This document shows positions 38,354 to 50,955 of a stretch of DNA of 64,000 bases, piece by piece. This DNA is from Physcomitrium patens (taxonomy: Eukaryota; Streptophyta; Bryopsida; Funariales; Funariaceae): contig NC_037258.1 in NCBI RefSeq assembly GCF_000002425.4, positions 2,277,964 through 2,341,963 on the forward strand, in the 5' to 3' direction. Within the stretch, counting starts at the first letter, position 1; each line of letters opens with the position of its first letter. The position numbers and the translations under genes were made by a program. Below the pieces are notes generated by a model, which saw only the letters and a list, made by a program, of their open reading frames with translations, made no database searches and was not told the origin of the DNA.

Positions 38354-38818
38354 TGTAGAAGATCAAATAAAAAATTGAAAATAAAAATTGAAAAAAAAAA
38401 CTAATAAGAACTTTATTAAATTAAATGAATACAAGCTCAATACCAAGAGAAGTAAGCTAGAGCTTCAAAAGATATGTTGTCAAGACTAAGGATCTCTTTA
38501 GTCTTAAATCTAATATATACTAAATATTAGGAAGTTCTTCAAGAAATCTCCATCTTGTTTGAAGATGAAGCAGCCTTTAGAAGCTTCTTAAGAAGTTTTA
38601 ATATTACTTTAAAATGAAGAAAATTAAGAAAGCTTCTCAAATAACTTTATTAATCTTTTTATAACTTTTTAGAACTTATACAAATATTCTAAAGATCTTT
38701 TAGAACCTTCTAAAAATCTTCTAAAAATCTTTTTAGAATCTTTTGAAATATTTTAAAAATATAGTAAAATATTTTAAGAATATCCTTAAAATCTTCTTGT
38801 TAGATGTATGTAATATCA
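38354..38818 (-). repeat. LTR of element D
   Basis: Reverse-oriented copy of the LTR of element C. Shared blocks include the ATTGCTTGAAGATGAAG-type phrase, AAGCTTCTTAAGAAGTTTT and the region TAAGAACTTTATTAAATTAA. Confidence 0.75.
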
Positions 38819-41550
38819 ATTCTCCTTTTAATTCCTATTTCAATATGTAGCATCAGTTTTATATATGATTTCTTTATTATATACAATATCTTAGCAATAG
38901 CTTCATAAAAAGTCAACTTAAAATATGTTTAGATTTTTGAAGATATTATCAATGAAATTCTTATGTCTTTTGTGGTGCATTAATTAGATTTTTTGATGGC
39001 TCTCACATATGTTCATTAATATTGTAGCCATGCCAATTAATAAAATATTTTAATTTGTAACTTCTTTATCAAGAATAAAAGGTCTTTTCTATCTCATATT
39101 CCACATGATTATCTATTTTAATGCAAGATAATAATGGTTGTATTCTTTTTGGAATAATTGATCCTAAATAAACATCTAAAAAAAAAGACATGAAAGAATG
39201 GATGTATCTTTTTACATGTAGGTAGTTCCAACCAATAAGCCACTAGATTGATTGGCCTTTGAATATAAAATGGTCTTAGTCTTTGATAGTCTAACTTATT
39301 ATAAAATCAAATAGTCTTGATATTTTATCAAAGAAGGCATATTTTATTTTTAACTTAAAAATCAAGGATTTTTTTCTAAATTTGACTAAAAATGCTTTAC
39401 AAGAATCTTGAATTACTTATAAATGAAGCTTTAAAATTATCTAGAGTTGTGATGATTGTTTTATAAGATCTTCAACTATTAGATTTTCATACTTTGATAA
39501 ACGTAATAAACCAAATTATAGATAGTAAAAATAGTTGAAATAAAATAGTGTTTATTGAATCAAACCATGAAGAATATTATTATAAGCAAATTCCATTGAA
39601 GATAAATACAAGGTCCAATCATCTTCTTGACAGTTGCTGATATGTTACAAATATTGCTTCAAAACTTGATTAACTTGTTCTATTTGATCATTTTTTTTTA
39701 TGGTGGAAGGTAGAAGAAAGTTTAATATCTACCTTCAATATCTTAGAAAAAGATTTTTAAAAATTTTATATAAATTAAAATCCTTGATAAAAATTGATAT
39801 CAGCAGATAGCTATAATGTCAATATATATTATTAAGAAAGAGTCTGATTATTTCTTTTTCAAAAATTATCTTTTTGCATAGAAAAAAATGTACTATCTTT
39901 GTAAGTCAATCCAAAAAAATGTAGATAGCAGCAAATGTAGTTGATAGCAATAGATCAGTGATAAAATCCATTGATACTAAAGACCATGGTTGCTTCAAGA
40001 TTGGTAGTGCTTGTAAAAGTCCATAATGATGATATTGAGAATTCTTACATCTTGAATAGATGTTACACAAAAAGACAAAATCTTTCATAGTCTTTTATAT
40101 TTAAGACCATCAAAAAGTACAAAAAATAAGCTCTAATATTTTGTTAAATTAAAAATAACATGCAGTTAGAAAATCATGACAAAATTCAAGAATACAAAGT
40201 TACATTGGTTCTTTTGGAATATATAAGTAATTTTTAAAATACAAAAGATCTTCTAAAAACCTAAATTTATTTCCAATGCATTGCTTGATATTACAAATTA
40301 ATGAATCTTTAGCTGACATTGTACAAATTTATTCAAAAAAATTTGAATCAATAAGTATAACAATAGATGTAGTATAAAGATAAAATTATTTTGGATTCAA
40401 AAGAATAATATATTGTTGATCAAATGTTACTTCTATGGCCTTTGGAAAAAGATAAGATCTCCTTAATAAAGCATCTAATAGTCTTTATTAATTTTTTGGT
40501 TGATAAATAATCACAAAATCAAAACAAGATAATGACATATTCCGACAAATTTGGTAGCAATTCAAAATTTGGTCTCAAATGAAATACTCCGATTTTTTTA
40601 TTTACTTATATATATAATACCTTCTAATAAGTGATGCTATTCTTAAAAAGAATCTACAACTACAAGAAGCTCTCTATTATAAATCTTATAATTGATCTTC
40701 ATAGTTGAAAACTTTCTAGAATAAAACGCAGCTGGATAGAACTTTCTATTCTTTTCTATTTATAATAGCATGGCTTCTAATATAAAGTCAAAAGCATCAG
40801 TCTCCAAATAGAAGGCCTTTGTGAAATTTAGATATAATAAAATTAAAATTATAATAAATACCACCTTCAAATCTTAAAAAACTCTTTGTGCTTCAAGTCT
40901 TGATTTCAATTTATTTTTGGATGACAACCAAGTAAAAAGAGTAGAAACTTGGAATTAATTTTTGATAAATATCTAATTAAAATTAATAAATTCAAATAAA
41001 CATTTTATATTTCATGCTATCTTTAAAATTATTGACTCTATTATAGCTTGAAATTTATTTTGGTCCATTAATAGGCCTTTATTAGATATAATATATCCAA
41101 AAAATTCTACTTTTGATTAATAAAATACATATTTTTTTAATTTGGCATAAAATTCTAAATCTCATAATTTTTTGTGAGACTAATTGCACACATTATTTAT
41201 ATTTTTCAGCAGTCTTGGAGTAAATTAAGATATCATTAAGATAACAAACAACAAACTTGTTAAAGAATTTTTTAAAAAAAATCATTCATCAAATGTTGGA
41301 ATTTAGTTGAAAAATTTGTCAGTCCAAAAGGCATGATATTATATTCAAAATGTCAATACTTTATCCAAAATTTTAACTTCTATTCATCTCTTTCTTAAAT
41401 TTATATCAAATTGTATGCTCTATATAGATCTATTTTGGTATAGATCTTAGCTTAATAAAGTTACTTAAAAAGCCTTGATATCTACAATAATAAATAATGA
41501 TTTTTTATCATTATTTTTTTAAAGTCACAATAATCAATACATGTCATTGT
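38354..41550 (-). mobile_element. Element D, 3' part: same family as C, opposite strand
   Basis: Minus strand. The LTR is 38354-38818 (465 bp, starting TGATATTAC and ending TTCTACA), next to an A/G-rich tract. Going up in coordinates come a chromodomain-like region (about 38980-39120), integrase (about 39600-40090, with QPWSLVSMDFITDL), RNase H (about 40550-40830) and reverse transcriptase (about 40880-41540). The RT breaks off at about 41545 and resumes at about 50955, on the far side of element E. Large parts match element C in reverse. Broken and old. Confidence 0.75.
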
Positions 41551-42885
41551 ATTGTAACACTACTATATGGTGAAAATATAATCAAAAATAAATTTATAAC
41601 TAATATCTTATCATCTTGATTTAACAATTATTTAAACTATTTAAACTTGGCTTTTATAAAAGCCTCTTATTTTATTTTCTTAACTTAATAGCTAGTAGAT
41701 TAAAAGTTGACTAGTAATTTTATCTTCTAGGCTATAGAAACTCTTTTATTGCTTTAGAAATATCTTAAATTTATAAAACAAGATTGAAAGAGATGAATAA
41801 TTAGCATGGTTGATACTAAGATTAAATTGATGGTAGGATTGGACTAAAAAATTCCTAGGATAGATTGGATTGAGACCCAAAAATCGACCATTTGTAGGAT
41901 AGGATCAAAATCACATTTCTAGCCACTAAAACAATTGCTTAGGACAAAATAAAGATGATTTTAAAGATTGGCAATTAGGATTGGTGAGTTAGCTTCAAAT
42001 TGATTCTAAAAGTATAAGGCTTATTTTTAGAGGGCTTGGAATGACTTTGCAATTGTTGTTTAAAATCAGAATTTATATTGGTGATTTGAGATTTATATAA
42101 TATAATTAGGACTAATATTCATGGCTAGTTTGTGCAATTGGTGTCAAATCTACAAATTAAAATTTGATAGTGCTTGCTTGATTAAATATATTAAATACGT
42201 ATAAAATTTTATATTAATTCAATAGTGCAATTGAAAGATATCTAGGTTTTAGTACAAAGGAATATTAAAAAATGGGAGTTTGAGATTGGATAGAATTTTA
42301 TGATATCTAAAGATCTACTAGTTTGATGAAGGTGAAATTTAGCACAGTAGTAAATGACTTTAATATCAAGCTATTCATCAATTTTTAATCAAAAGTTAAT
42401 AGTTGAAGAAGGAGAAATTGCTACTAGAACATTTTCATCAACTTTCAAGTTGGCGACCAAGTGACATCAGTGTAGTTTTTGGATTCTTTCTTATAATTTG
42501 TAATTTGGATTATATTGAATTTTTTTTGAGCATATAGAAGACTTATAGTGGCATTTGTGTGAAAATTTTTGCACCAAGTGGACGGTCAAATTAGAAGTTT
42601 TAACTTACTAAAATTCATTGACTAAGATTAAGGCTTACAAGGAGAAATAAAAAATACTCAATTATTAAAGTAATAAGGCAATTGAATTTTGTGTATAGTT
42701 GAAGTTACTAAGAAGAGTGGTTTTAATTACTTTGTATTGGCTTTAAGAACTTTTAAATTAAAATTCAAATTAATTTGTAGTTAAATATTTAAAACCTATT
42801 AAGATTTCTTAGATATTCATGAAACATAACTTCATCTTTCATAGCTAGGTGCCTAGTGTATTTCCAAATAAGACAACACATTGTC
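41550..42885 (+). repeat. 5' LTR of element E
   Basis: About 1.3 kb, unusually long next to the 0.45-0.53 kb LTRs of the other families here. It starts near TGTCATTGTATTGTAACAC and ends near GACAACACATTGTCA. It aligns through most of its length with 49840-50955. Confidence 0.75.
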
Positions 42886-43254
42886 AAAAGGACGAGCCTC
42901 CTCGAGAAAATACAAGGTCTTTGGTTACAAGTAAGTTATAAAAAGTACAATGTTATCCAAATGAAGTCAAATATAAAAAGTTAGCCAAAAATTAAGTACA
43001 AAATTTACTCTAATTTCTTTCTTGTACCAAGATGTATCCAACTCTTAACTCAAATCTTAAACCTAAATCTCATCTTATTAAAATACCTAAAATTCACTTA
43101 TTATTAATTTAATCTTAGCAAAGTTTAGCTTTTTGAGCTTAATTCAAGCTAAAAACTTCATATTATTAAATTTTATAAACAAAATCTTGTAGAAATGAGA
43201 GCCAAACTAAGGAAAAAAATAAAAAATAAAAAATGGCTACTTGTTGCAGTAGCT

Positions 43255-44235
43255 CCTTCAAAATTCTTATCTACAAATTAGTTTGGATCTCCCTAATTAT
43301 AGTTCTTCCTCTTGCATGCTAAGGCTTATTAAAAAGCTAAAAATAAATTCTAGCTTCTTCCAAATTCTCAAAATAAAAAAAAGAAAATCTAATAAATGGC
43401 ATAGAAAGTTCAAAACTAGTCTTGAATATGGCTGATCAAAAACTCTAGCAACCCCCTCTAACAAATTCTTATAAATCTCCTTCATCATAATTCTCATTTT
43501 TGTATGAAATAGCTTGTTGAAAAGCTAAAAATAAGATCCAGCTTTCTTCAAAATTTTAAAAACAAAAAGATGAAAATTCAGAAAATGCAATGAGAAACCT
43601 CAAACTAGACTTGAATCTTGCCATCCAAAAAACTCTAGCAACTCCCTTCTCAAAAATCTGCTTGGATCTTCCTCTTCATAGCTGCATTTCTTACATGAAT
43701 TATCTTGTTGAAAAGCTAACAAAAAGATCTACCTTGCTTCAAAATTTCAGAACAATAAATAAAAAATACAAGAAATGACATTGAAATTCCTAATTGGTCT
43801 TGAATCACGTAGCCCAAAAACACCAATAACCCCCTTTTTACAAATTTGTATGGTTCTCTCGCTTCATAGCTTTATCTCTTGTGTACTATGAATTGTTGGA
43901 AAGTTGCTAATATGATCTAATATCCCTCAAAATTTCAGGATAAGAAGAAGAAAATAAAAGAAATGGCATAGAAATCCCTAACCAATATTGAATCTTGCTG
44001 CCCGAAAACTCTAGCAACCCCTCTTTCACAAATTTGCATGGTTCTGCCTTTTCATAGCTCCATTATTTTTGTGCTATAGCTTGTTGGAGAGCTAAAAATA
44101 TAATCTAATTTTTTTTGAAATTTCAGAATAAAAGAATGAATTTTTTTTAAGTGGCCTTCAAAACCCCAAACCAAATATGAATCTTGTCCTTCCCTCCAAA
44201 AATAACTCCAACGACCCCCTTTTCTCCTCTCTTTG
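43255..44235 (+). repeat. Tandem repeat of about 190 bp, five units, in the leader of element E
   Basis: The phrase CTCTAGCAACYCC or a decayed form of it recurs at about 43443, 43632, 43824, 44011 and 44205, spacings of 187-194 bp. Each unit also carries a TTCATAGCT-type phrase, TTGTTGRAAAGCTAA, a TTCAAAATTTCAGAA-type phrase and AAATGGCATAGAAA. Units have diverged from one another. It sits between the 5' LTR and the gag zone. Confidence 0.75.
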
Positions 44236-44654
44236 ATCCCAGCCTTCCTTTTTTCTAAAATTAAAAAAAATACTTTGATGCCAAAAATCCCTATCTCTAA
44301 CTTTCTTCCAACATCTATCTTAAATCACTATAGAGCTTGGTATTTATCTTAAAAGACAATATCCTCAAGCTCAAATAATTCATTGAAGACATCAATTTCA
44401 CATTCTAAACTCTATTAAAATTATAAATATATTAGTATTATATTCTTCATGTTTTCCTTCTATAAGTAAAATTAATTACCTTCTTAATATCTTTGATGCA
44501 CTTAAATTAAAAGAATTACAATAATATATTATGACATATGCGGTGAATTTAACGTGAAATTTTGGAGTAGAAGGTATTGGATTGTATTTGTGGTTATTTG
44601 GAATTGATGGTGTAAGGAAGTAAGAAGGCAAGAAGGTTGAATTAGGAGTTTTTA

Positions 44655-44772
44655 ATGGAGCTTTGGATGGAACTTCAAGTGAATCTTCAAGTGGATCTTC
44701 AAGTGGATCTTTAAGTGGATCTTCAAGTGGATCTTCCAGTGGATCTTTAAATGGAGCTTCAAGTAGATTTTC
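44655..44772 (+). repeat. 12-bp minisatellite in element E
   Basis: Roughly nine tandem copies of a unit like TCAAGTGGATCT with a few variants. In the plus frame the units encode a Gly/Ser-rich SSGS tetrapeptide repeat; on the minus strand they read as DPLE. It lies near the start of the gag zone. Confidence 0.75.
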
Positions 44773-47700
44773 TATTGGTGGAAAAAGTATGCATTTTAAT
44801 CCAAACATTACAAATATGTTTTAAATATTTATATTATTTACGCAATAACAATAAGGCTATGATTGCAAAGAGGCTTTCACAACCAAAACATTTGAAACAA
44901 TGATTAATAAAATTGACCAATTTTATAGAAGAAATATTTCAAAGTATTTGAAATATTATGTATAGAAAATAGAATTGAATCAAATTTCCAAAAAGAAGAT
45001 AATTGAGCTATTTGAACTTGTTACAATTTTGGAGACAAGAAAATATATTAAATCAATTATAGAGCATTCTGGAGATTCATGGGAGACATTTTTACATGCA
45101 CTAAAAGAAAAATAGTTTTTAGAGGATACTAATTGGTTTACCAATAAATCATTTTTGGAATGGATTGGGTGGCCTAATAAGAAATTGTAAGCCATAGAGC
45201 TTTTGAAGGAGTTTGAGAGGTAATATTCTTGATTATCAAAGATGGAAGACTTATCTATAGAACCAAATAAGGTTGAATTATTTCTTCATGTAAGTGATAG
45301 AGAATTACAAGAAAAGTTGGAACTTCTTCTTGAGGATAAGGAAAAAGATGAAGAGTTGATAATAAAATGAAAAAAAATTGAAGATGTTGTGGAATTACTT
45401 GCAAATAAGGAAAGAAAAAATAATAAGGTTGAAATTCAAGGAGTTGGACAAGTATCTAAAACTCAAGTACATACTTCATAATAAAAAATACCTATTGTCC
45501 AACCTTGAAAGACTACATTGAAGAAAGGAGATATAGAACTTGAAGAGATTATACTTAGGATGCAAAATCTTCAAATCAAACTTGCAAGGCTTAAAAAAAA
45601 GACTTCTATAATAAATTCAAAATCTATTTTCAAGCAAAGATACATACAAAGATGTATTTGATAAGATGATGATTTTCATTCTTAAAAAGATTGTAGTAAA
45701 TTCAATAAAATGTTGTAATAAGTTATTATTTTTTAAAAAGATAGAGAGGTGGCCTTAAAGAATAATAATAATTTTCTTCAATCCAACTTTTATAAAGAAG
45801 ATATGAAAGTATTGGTAAGGATTATTTAAATATGCATGGGATCATAGCAATAGAAGGTATAATTTATGATACTAGTGTAGATGATATTGACAAACAAGAA
45901 TTTTTTGAAAATATTGTATCAAGAAGACTTTGATCTTTTGTTATTTTTACAATGCAAAAAAAGAAGATGCCATAGGAAGCATTGTTGAAGATTCCTACTA
46001 TGATTCGTGGAGCTACATGTTGAAAGGATCTTATAGAAGTTTTGTTTGTATATACCTGTATTGTTAAAAATCAACATGAAACTTTAATAGAAGAAAAAAA
46101 GAGGCAAGATTTTGAAGACACAAGAAAAAGAAGTACTTTCAAGAGACAAACTCAAGGAGACAAGGTTCATGAGATGGCTTCACAAGAATTATTATTGAAG
46201 GATGCTTTGATAATGTTAAAAAAAAATCAAAAGATATAGAAACTAAAGATAAGTTGTCAATATATGTGTGCCTCTCTGATATTAAGGTAGCAATAGATTT
46301 AAAGGAAGTGCTTGAAGAATGTGTGCTCAATACTAAGGTTTAGTTCATATTAAAGAAGATTTTAGAAATTACTAAAAAAAATTCTATGATATCATTATTG
46401 AAAGTATTAAACAAAAGAATTAATTAATGGAAGAAGTTGGATTGAATTATACTATTGAAGTACGTGTATGTGAGAATAAGAAAGATGAATTTAATAATTG
46501 ATACAAACAATCAACAAATGAGAAAAGGAGTCATAATCAAAGAGTATATTTTGATAATTAAAATAATAAGGATAAATAGATTTTAAGTCATTATACTAGA
46601 AAGCATTGAATTAGAGCAACTACAGAGGCATTGATGAAGATTTGAGATATTGATGAGTTAGTTGTTCCTTTTATTGATTATAATTTGGAAATAAATCTTA
46701 TGTCTAAAGATCTTTACATGAAACAAAAGTGGCCAATTGATATGGAATATAAATGGATAATATAGATAGTTGATAATACACAATGTGATTTATATGATAC
46801 TCGTTTAAATATAAAAATTTAAATTAGTGACATTGAAATGGAACAAATTTTTTTTATTCAAGATGCAACACTGTATCTTTTTATTTTGAGACAACCATAT
46901 ATTACTGCGACTCAAATGGAATCAAAGGTATTCAATGATAGTTCAACTTACGTACAAATTTGTAGTAAGGATGGAAGAAGGTTACTTCAATTTTTTATTG
47001 TATCTCCAAATCATGAGCAAAACCAAGACAAATTGAAAGAAAGTCCATTACCAAGAGTTGTTGAAGAATTCAAGGATTTTTTGGAAGTACTATTATAGAG
47101 CAAGATTATAAAGGTACAAAAGGAGAGATACTCTTGCAAGATGTAGGTACCTTTAATATAAGATTTATTAGAATTTTTGAAGATGGAAGTATTATATGTA
47201 AGAGGATTGAAGATTTTAAAAAATAAATAAATAAATTATGTACTATTGAAAAAGAATTATGTGGATTAAGAATATTAGAAGATAATAAAAAGATAATTGA
47301 TATTTTATGAAAAAAAATGGATTGAATGACCTTTTGAAATTGATTACATATATTGGATTAGGTGATGATGATAAAATTATACAAATTCTTTTGAAAGAAA
47401 TTTATGATATGATTGTGTGCTATTCAAGTATTGAAAATCATAATTAAAATAAAATATAAGATAGTAGATAAGAAGTTAAAATCTATTATTGGATCTTTTT
47501 TAGAAGATTCTAAAGAAAAAATATAAGAAGCATTAAGAAAAAAGAGCTTAAGATATCCAAAGAATATTATCCATACGTTTACTAAAAATACTTTTAAAGA
47601 ATTAAAGGTTGATTCAACTTGAGGAAATTCATCTTATATTATTGGATATAAAATCCATATTAGAGTATAAGAAATCATAATTATTGGATATTTATGTAGA

Positions 47701-49839
47701 TTTTATGGAAGAAAACTAAATCCAACCAAAGTTGATGCAATTGAAAAAATGAAAGAGAATTGTAGTTCTTTAATAGAAGTGCATAGGTTTTTGAATGCAT
47801 GTTTCTTTTATCATATTTGGATCCTTTACAATGATCACATAGTAGATCTATTGTATGAATTGCTATGCAAGGATTATTGATTTAAATGGAAAAAAAAAAC
47901 ATATTAAAGTAGTGCAAAGATTGAAGAAATTATTGACATTACTTCTATTGTTGAAAAAAATTGATTATAAATATAATAGATTAGTGATTCTCAAAGTGGA
48001 TACTAGTCCAATTACTTTTGGATGGACTGTAGGTCAAGATGATTTGAATGGACATAGATTTGTAATCCGATTTGGAGCTAAGGTTTTAAGTACTTACCAA
48101 CAAGCATATTCACAAGTAAAAAGAGAATTATGGAGGATTTTTTTGGCTATAAAAGTTGAAAAGGATTATTTAATAAGAACAATGGTGGTGATTGAAATTG
48201 ATTGTTTTTATTTACTTAGATGATTAATAATTATACAACATCAAATATTACAATGTTGAGATGGATTCCTTATATCAAGTCATTAAATCTAGGATTTAGG
48301 CATGTTGCAAAGAAAGACAATCCAGTAGCACATATATTATCTTGAGCAAAATATAATAGAGAAGATGAGATGATTGAAGATATTTATGATGTGGGTACAA
48401 AATTTTATTTGGTTTCACAATTAAAGAAGGAAGATAAGCCATTTCATGAAAAAAATTATGAGAGAGAGTTATTAGATATTTGACATTATTTGAGTAAATT
48501 AACTAAGCATACTAATTGATCATCTAAAATATTTTAAAAAATTAGAAAAAAAACATATAGGTTTATATTATGAGAAAAATTTCTTGGAAGAAACCAAAAT
48601 CAAACATTGAAATGCCACAACAAGTAGTAGGTACCAAAAAAGATCAACAAAAATTACTCAAAGAATTTCATAATAATTTATAGGTAGGACATAGAGGAAT
48701 TTGGACTACTTTTGCTAAATTAAAATAATGATATTGATGAAAGAATATATATTGGGATGTAGCTTCATTTATAGAATCTTATGTAATTTGTCAAATGTAT
48801 TCAAATATATAACATTGAGATGGTCTATATCCAACATATCTTTTGGCTATTTATTTTAAATGGATTATAAATTTAATTATTATACCAATAGAACTATGGC
48901 AAATGAGTTATTTAGTTTTGGCTCGTGAAGATATATCAAATTAAGTAGAAGGCAGGATACTAATATCAAAGTTTACAAAAGAAATTTGTAAGTTTTTATT
49001 TGAAGATGATATTTATCACTATGAATGTGTAAGAAAGATTACTACAGATTATGGAAAATTGGATGTATATGAAGTTCGTGAATTTTTTGAGAAATCTAAA
49101 ATTAAATTATCATTGACTATTGCTTATAATCTAGAAAGAAATGCAAAGTGTGAACATGAACATCTATCAATTGTAAAAGCTTTAGTTAAAGCTTGCAATA
49201 GAAGAGTGAAAAAATGGCCTTGACTTCTACCTTATGCATTATGGGTTGATTAAAAAATGCATAGTTGAGTGACAAGATATATACCAGTGGAATTGATGAC
49301 TTGTCAAAAACCTATAATGTTGATTGAAGAACATGTGCCAACTTGGAGTGTACTACTTTGAGAAGTTAGGTTGTCAAGAAAAGAATAGTTGGCTATTAGA
49401 ATTTGACAACTTGAGCAAAAATTAGAAGATGTGGAATAAGCATTGAGAAGATTACAAAAGGTTAGGCTATGAAATAAGGCTCAATTTGATAAACAATATT
49501 AATTGAGGCCTAAAATAGTTAAAGAAGGTGAATAAATACTTGTTTATGATAGGAATTTAGATAACTAATATAATACTTTACAAAAGTTTTCAAACAGTGG
49601 TATAGACCATATGTAGTATTAACAGTCCATGATAATATCACATATTTATTGAAGAAATTAGATGGTATAAGATTGAAGATACCTATTGTTGAGAAGCAAG
49701 TGACAATTTTCAAAAGATGAAATAAAAAAATCAATGTAAAAGATCATCATTAAGATATTAATATTTTTGAAAAAAATAATTGTATTGAAATAGATAGTGA
49801 AAATAGTAATGAAAGAATTGATGCAAAAATTTTAAAAAT

Positions 49840-50955
49840 GATGTGACACCAATTATGACATATGGTTCCTATCCTATCTTCAACTTAATTTTAATCTATT
49901 ATAAAAATTTAATCTATTATATTCTTATAATAGATTAGATTGATACCTAAGGATTGACCATTTGAGAGATGGGATCGAAATCAAACATTGAGCCTTTAAA
50001 ACAACTGTCTTAGATAAAATAGATGAGATTTTGAAGATTAACAATTGAAATTTGTGAGCTAGCTTGAAGCTTGTTTTAAAAGTATAAGGCTTATTTTTAT
50101 TAGAATTAGAATGACTTTACAATTATTATTAAAGTCAAGAATTATATCAATGATTTGAGATTTATGCAATATAATTAGGATTAGTACTCATAGCTAATTC
50201 ATATAATTAATGTTACATTTATGATTCAAAATTTGATTATGCTTAGTTGATTAGATGTGCTAAGTTTGTGTAGAATTTTGTATTAATCTAATGCTGCAAC
50301 GGAGAGATATTTGGATTTTAGTACAAAAAAATATTAAAAAATAGCAGTCTGAGGTTGATAGGATTTCTATGATATTTGAAGATCTATTAATTGGATCAAG
50401 ATGAAATTTGACTTGGTGGTAGAAGACTTCAATATCAACCTACACAATAGATTTGAATTGAAGTTAATGATTAAAGAAGGAAAAATTACTATTGGAACAT
50501 CTATATCAACTTTCAAGTTGGCAATTAAGTGACATTAGTGCGGTTTTTGGGCTTTTTCTCATAATTTGTAATTTGAATTGGACTTAGTTTTTTTAAGCAT
50601 GTAGAAGACTTATAGTGGCATTTTTATACAAAATTTTGTACCAAGTGGACAATCGAATTAGGAATTTCAGCTTGCTAAAATCCATTGACTAGAATTAAGG
50701 CTTGCAAAGAGAAATCAAAATTGCCCAATTATAAAAGTAATAAGGCAATTGGAATTTGTGTATGGTTGAAGTTAATAAAAAAATTATTTTTGATCAATTT
50801 GTATTGGCTTTAAGTACTTTTAAATTAAAATTAAAATTATTTTTTATTTAGATGGTTGAAACCTATTAGGATTTTTTAGACATTTGTGAAACACAACTTC
50901 ACCTACCACAATGAAGTACCCGATGTATTTCTAAATAAGACAACACATATTATGA
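49840..50955 (+). repeat. 3' LTR of element E
   Basis: About 1.1 kb, starting near TGTGACACCAATTATGACAT and ending near GACAACACATATTATGACA. It is shorter than its partner at 41550, mainly in the first 250 bp. Confidence 0.75.

Larger units (their letters stand above)
41550..50955 (+). mobile_element. Element E: third Ty3/gypsy family, both LTRs, nested in element D
   Basis: About 9.4 kb on the plus strand. LTRs are about 41550-42885 and 49840-50955; both share long blocks such as AAAAGTATAAGGCTTATTTT, CAACTTTCAAGTTGGC, AGACTTATAGTGGCATTT and an end near AATAAGACAACACA. Then come a leader with ~190-bp tandem repeats (43255-44235), a gag-like zone with coiled-coil character (about 44640-46500), protease zone (about 46600-47090), reverse transcriptase (about 47110-47850), RNase H (47940-48360, with VDTSPITFGW, QVKRELW and MLRWIPYIKSLN) and integrase (about 48640-49735, with LPYALWVD and PVELMT). 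No chromodomain was seen. Structurally whole but decayed throughout; the LTRs have diverged by both substitutions and indels, so insertion is ancient. Confidence 0.85.

Noticed and set aside
43255-44235. Regularly spaced repeats that might suggest a CRISPR array
   Set aside because: The period is about 190 bp, units are similar throughout with no short repeat/unique spacer pattern, and the host is a plant.
44476-44808. Minus-strand open frame with DPLE repeats
   Set aside because: It is the reverse reading of the 12-bp minisatellite in element E, which is on the plus strand.
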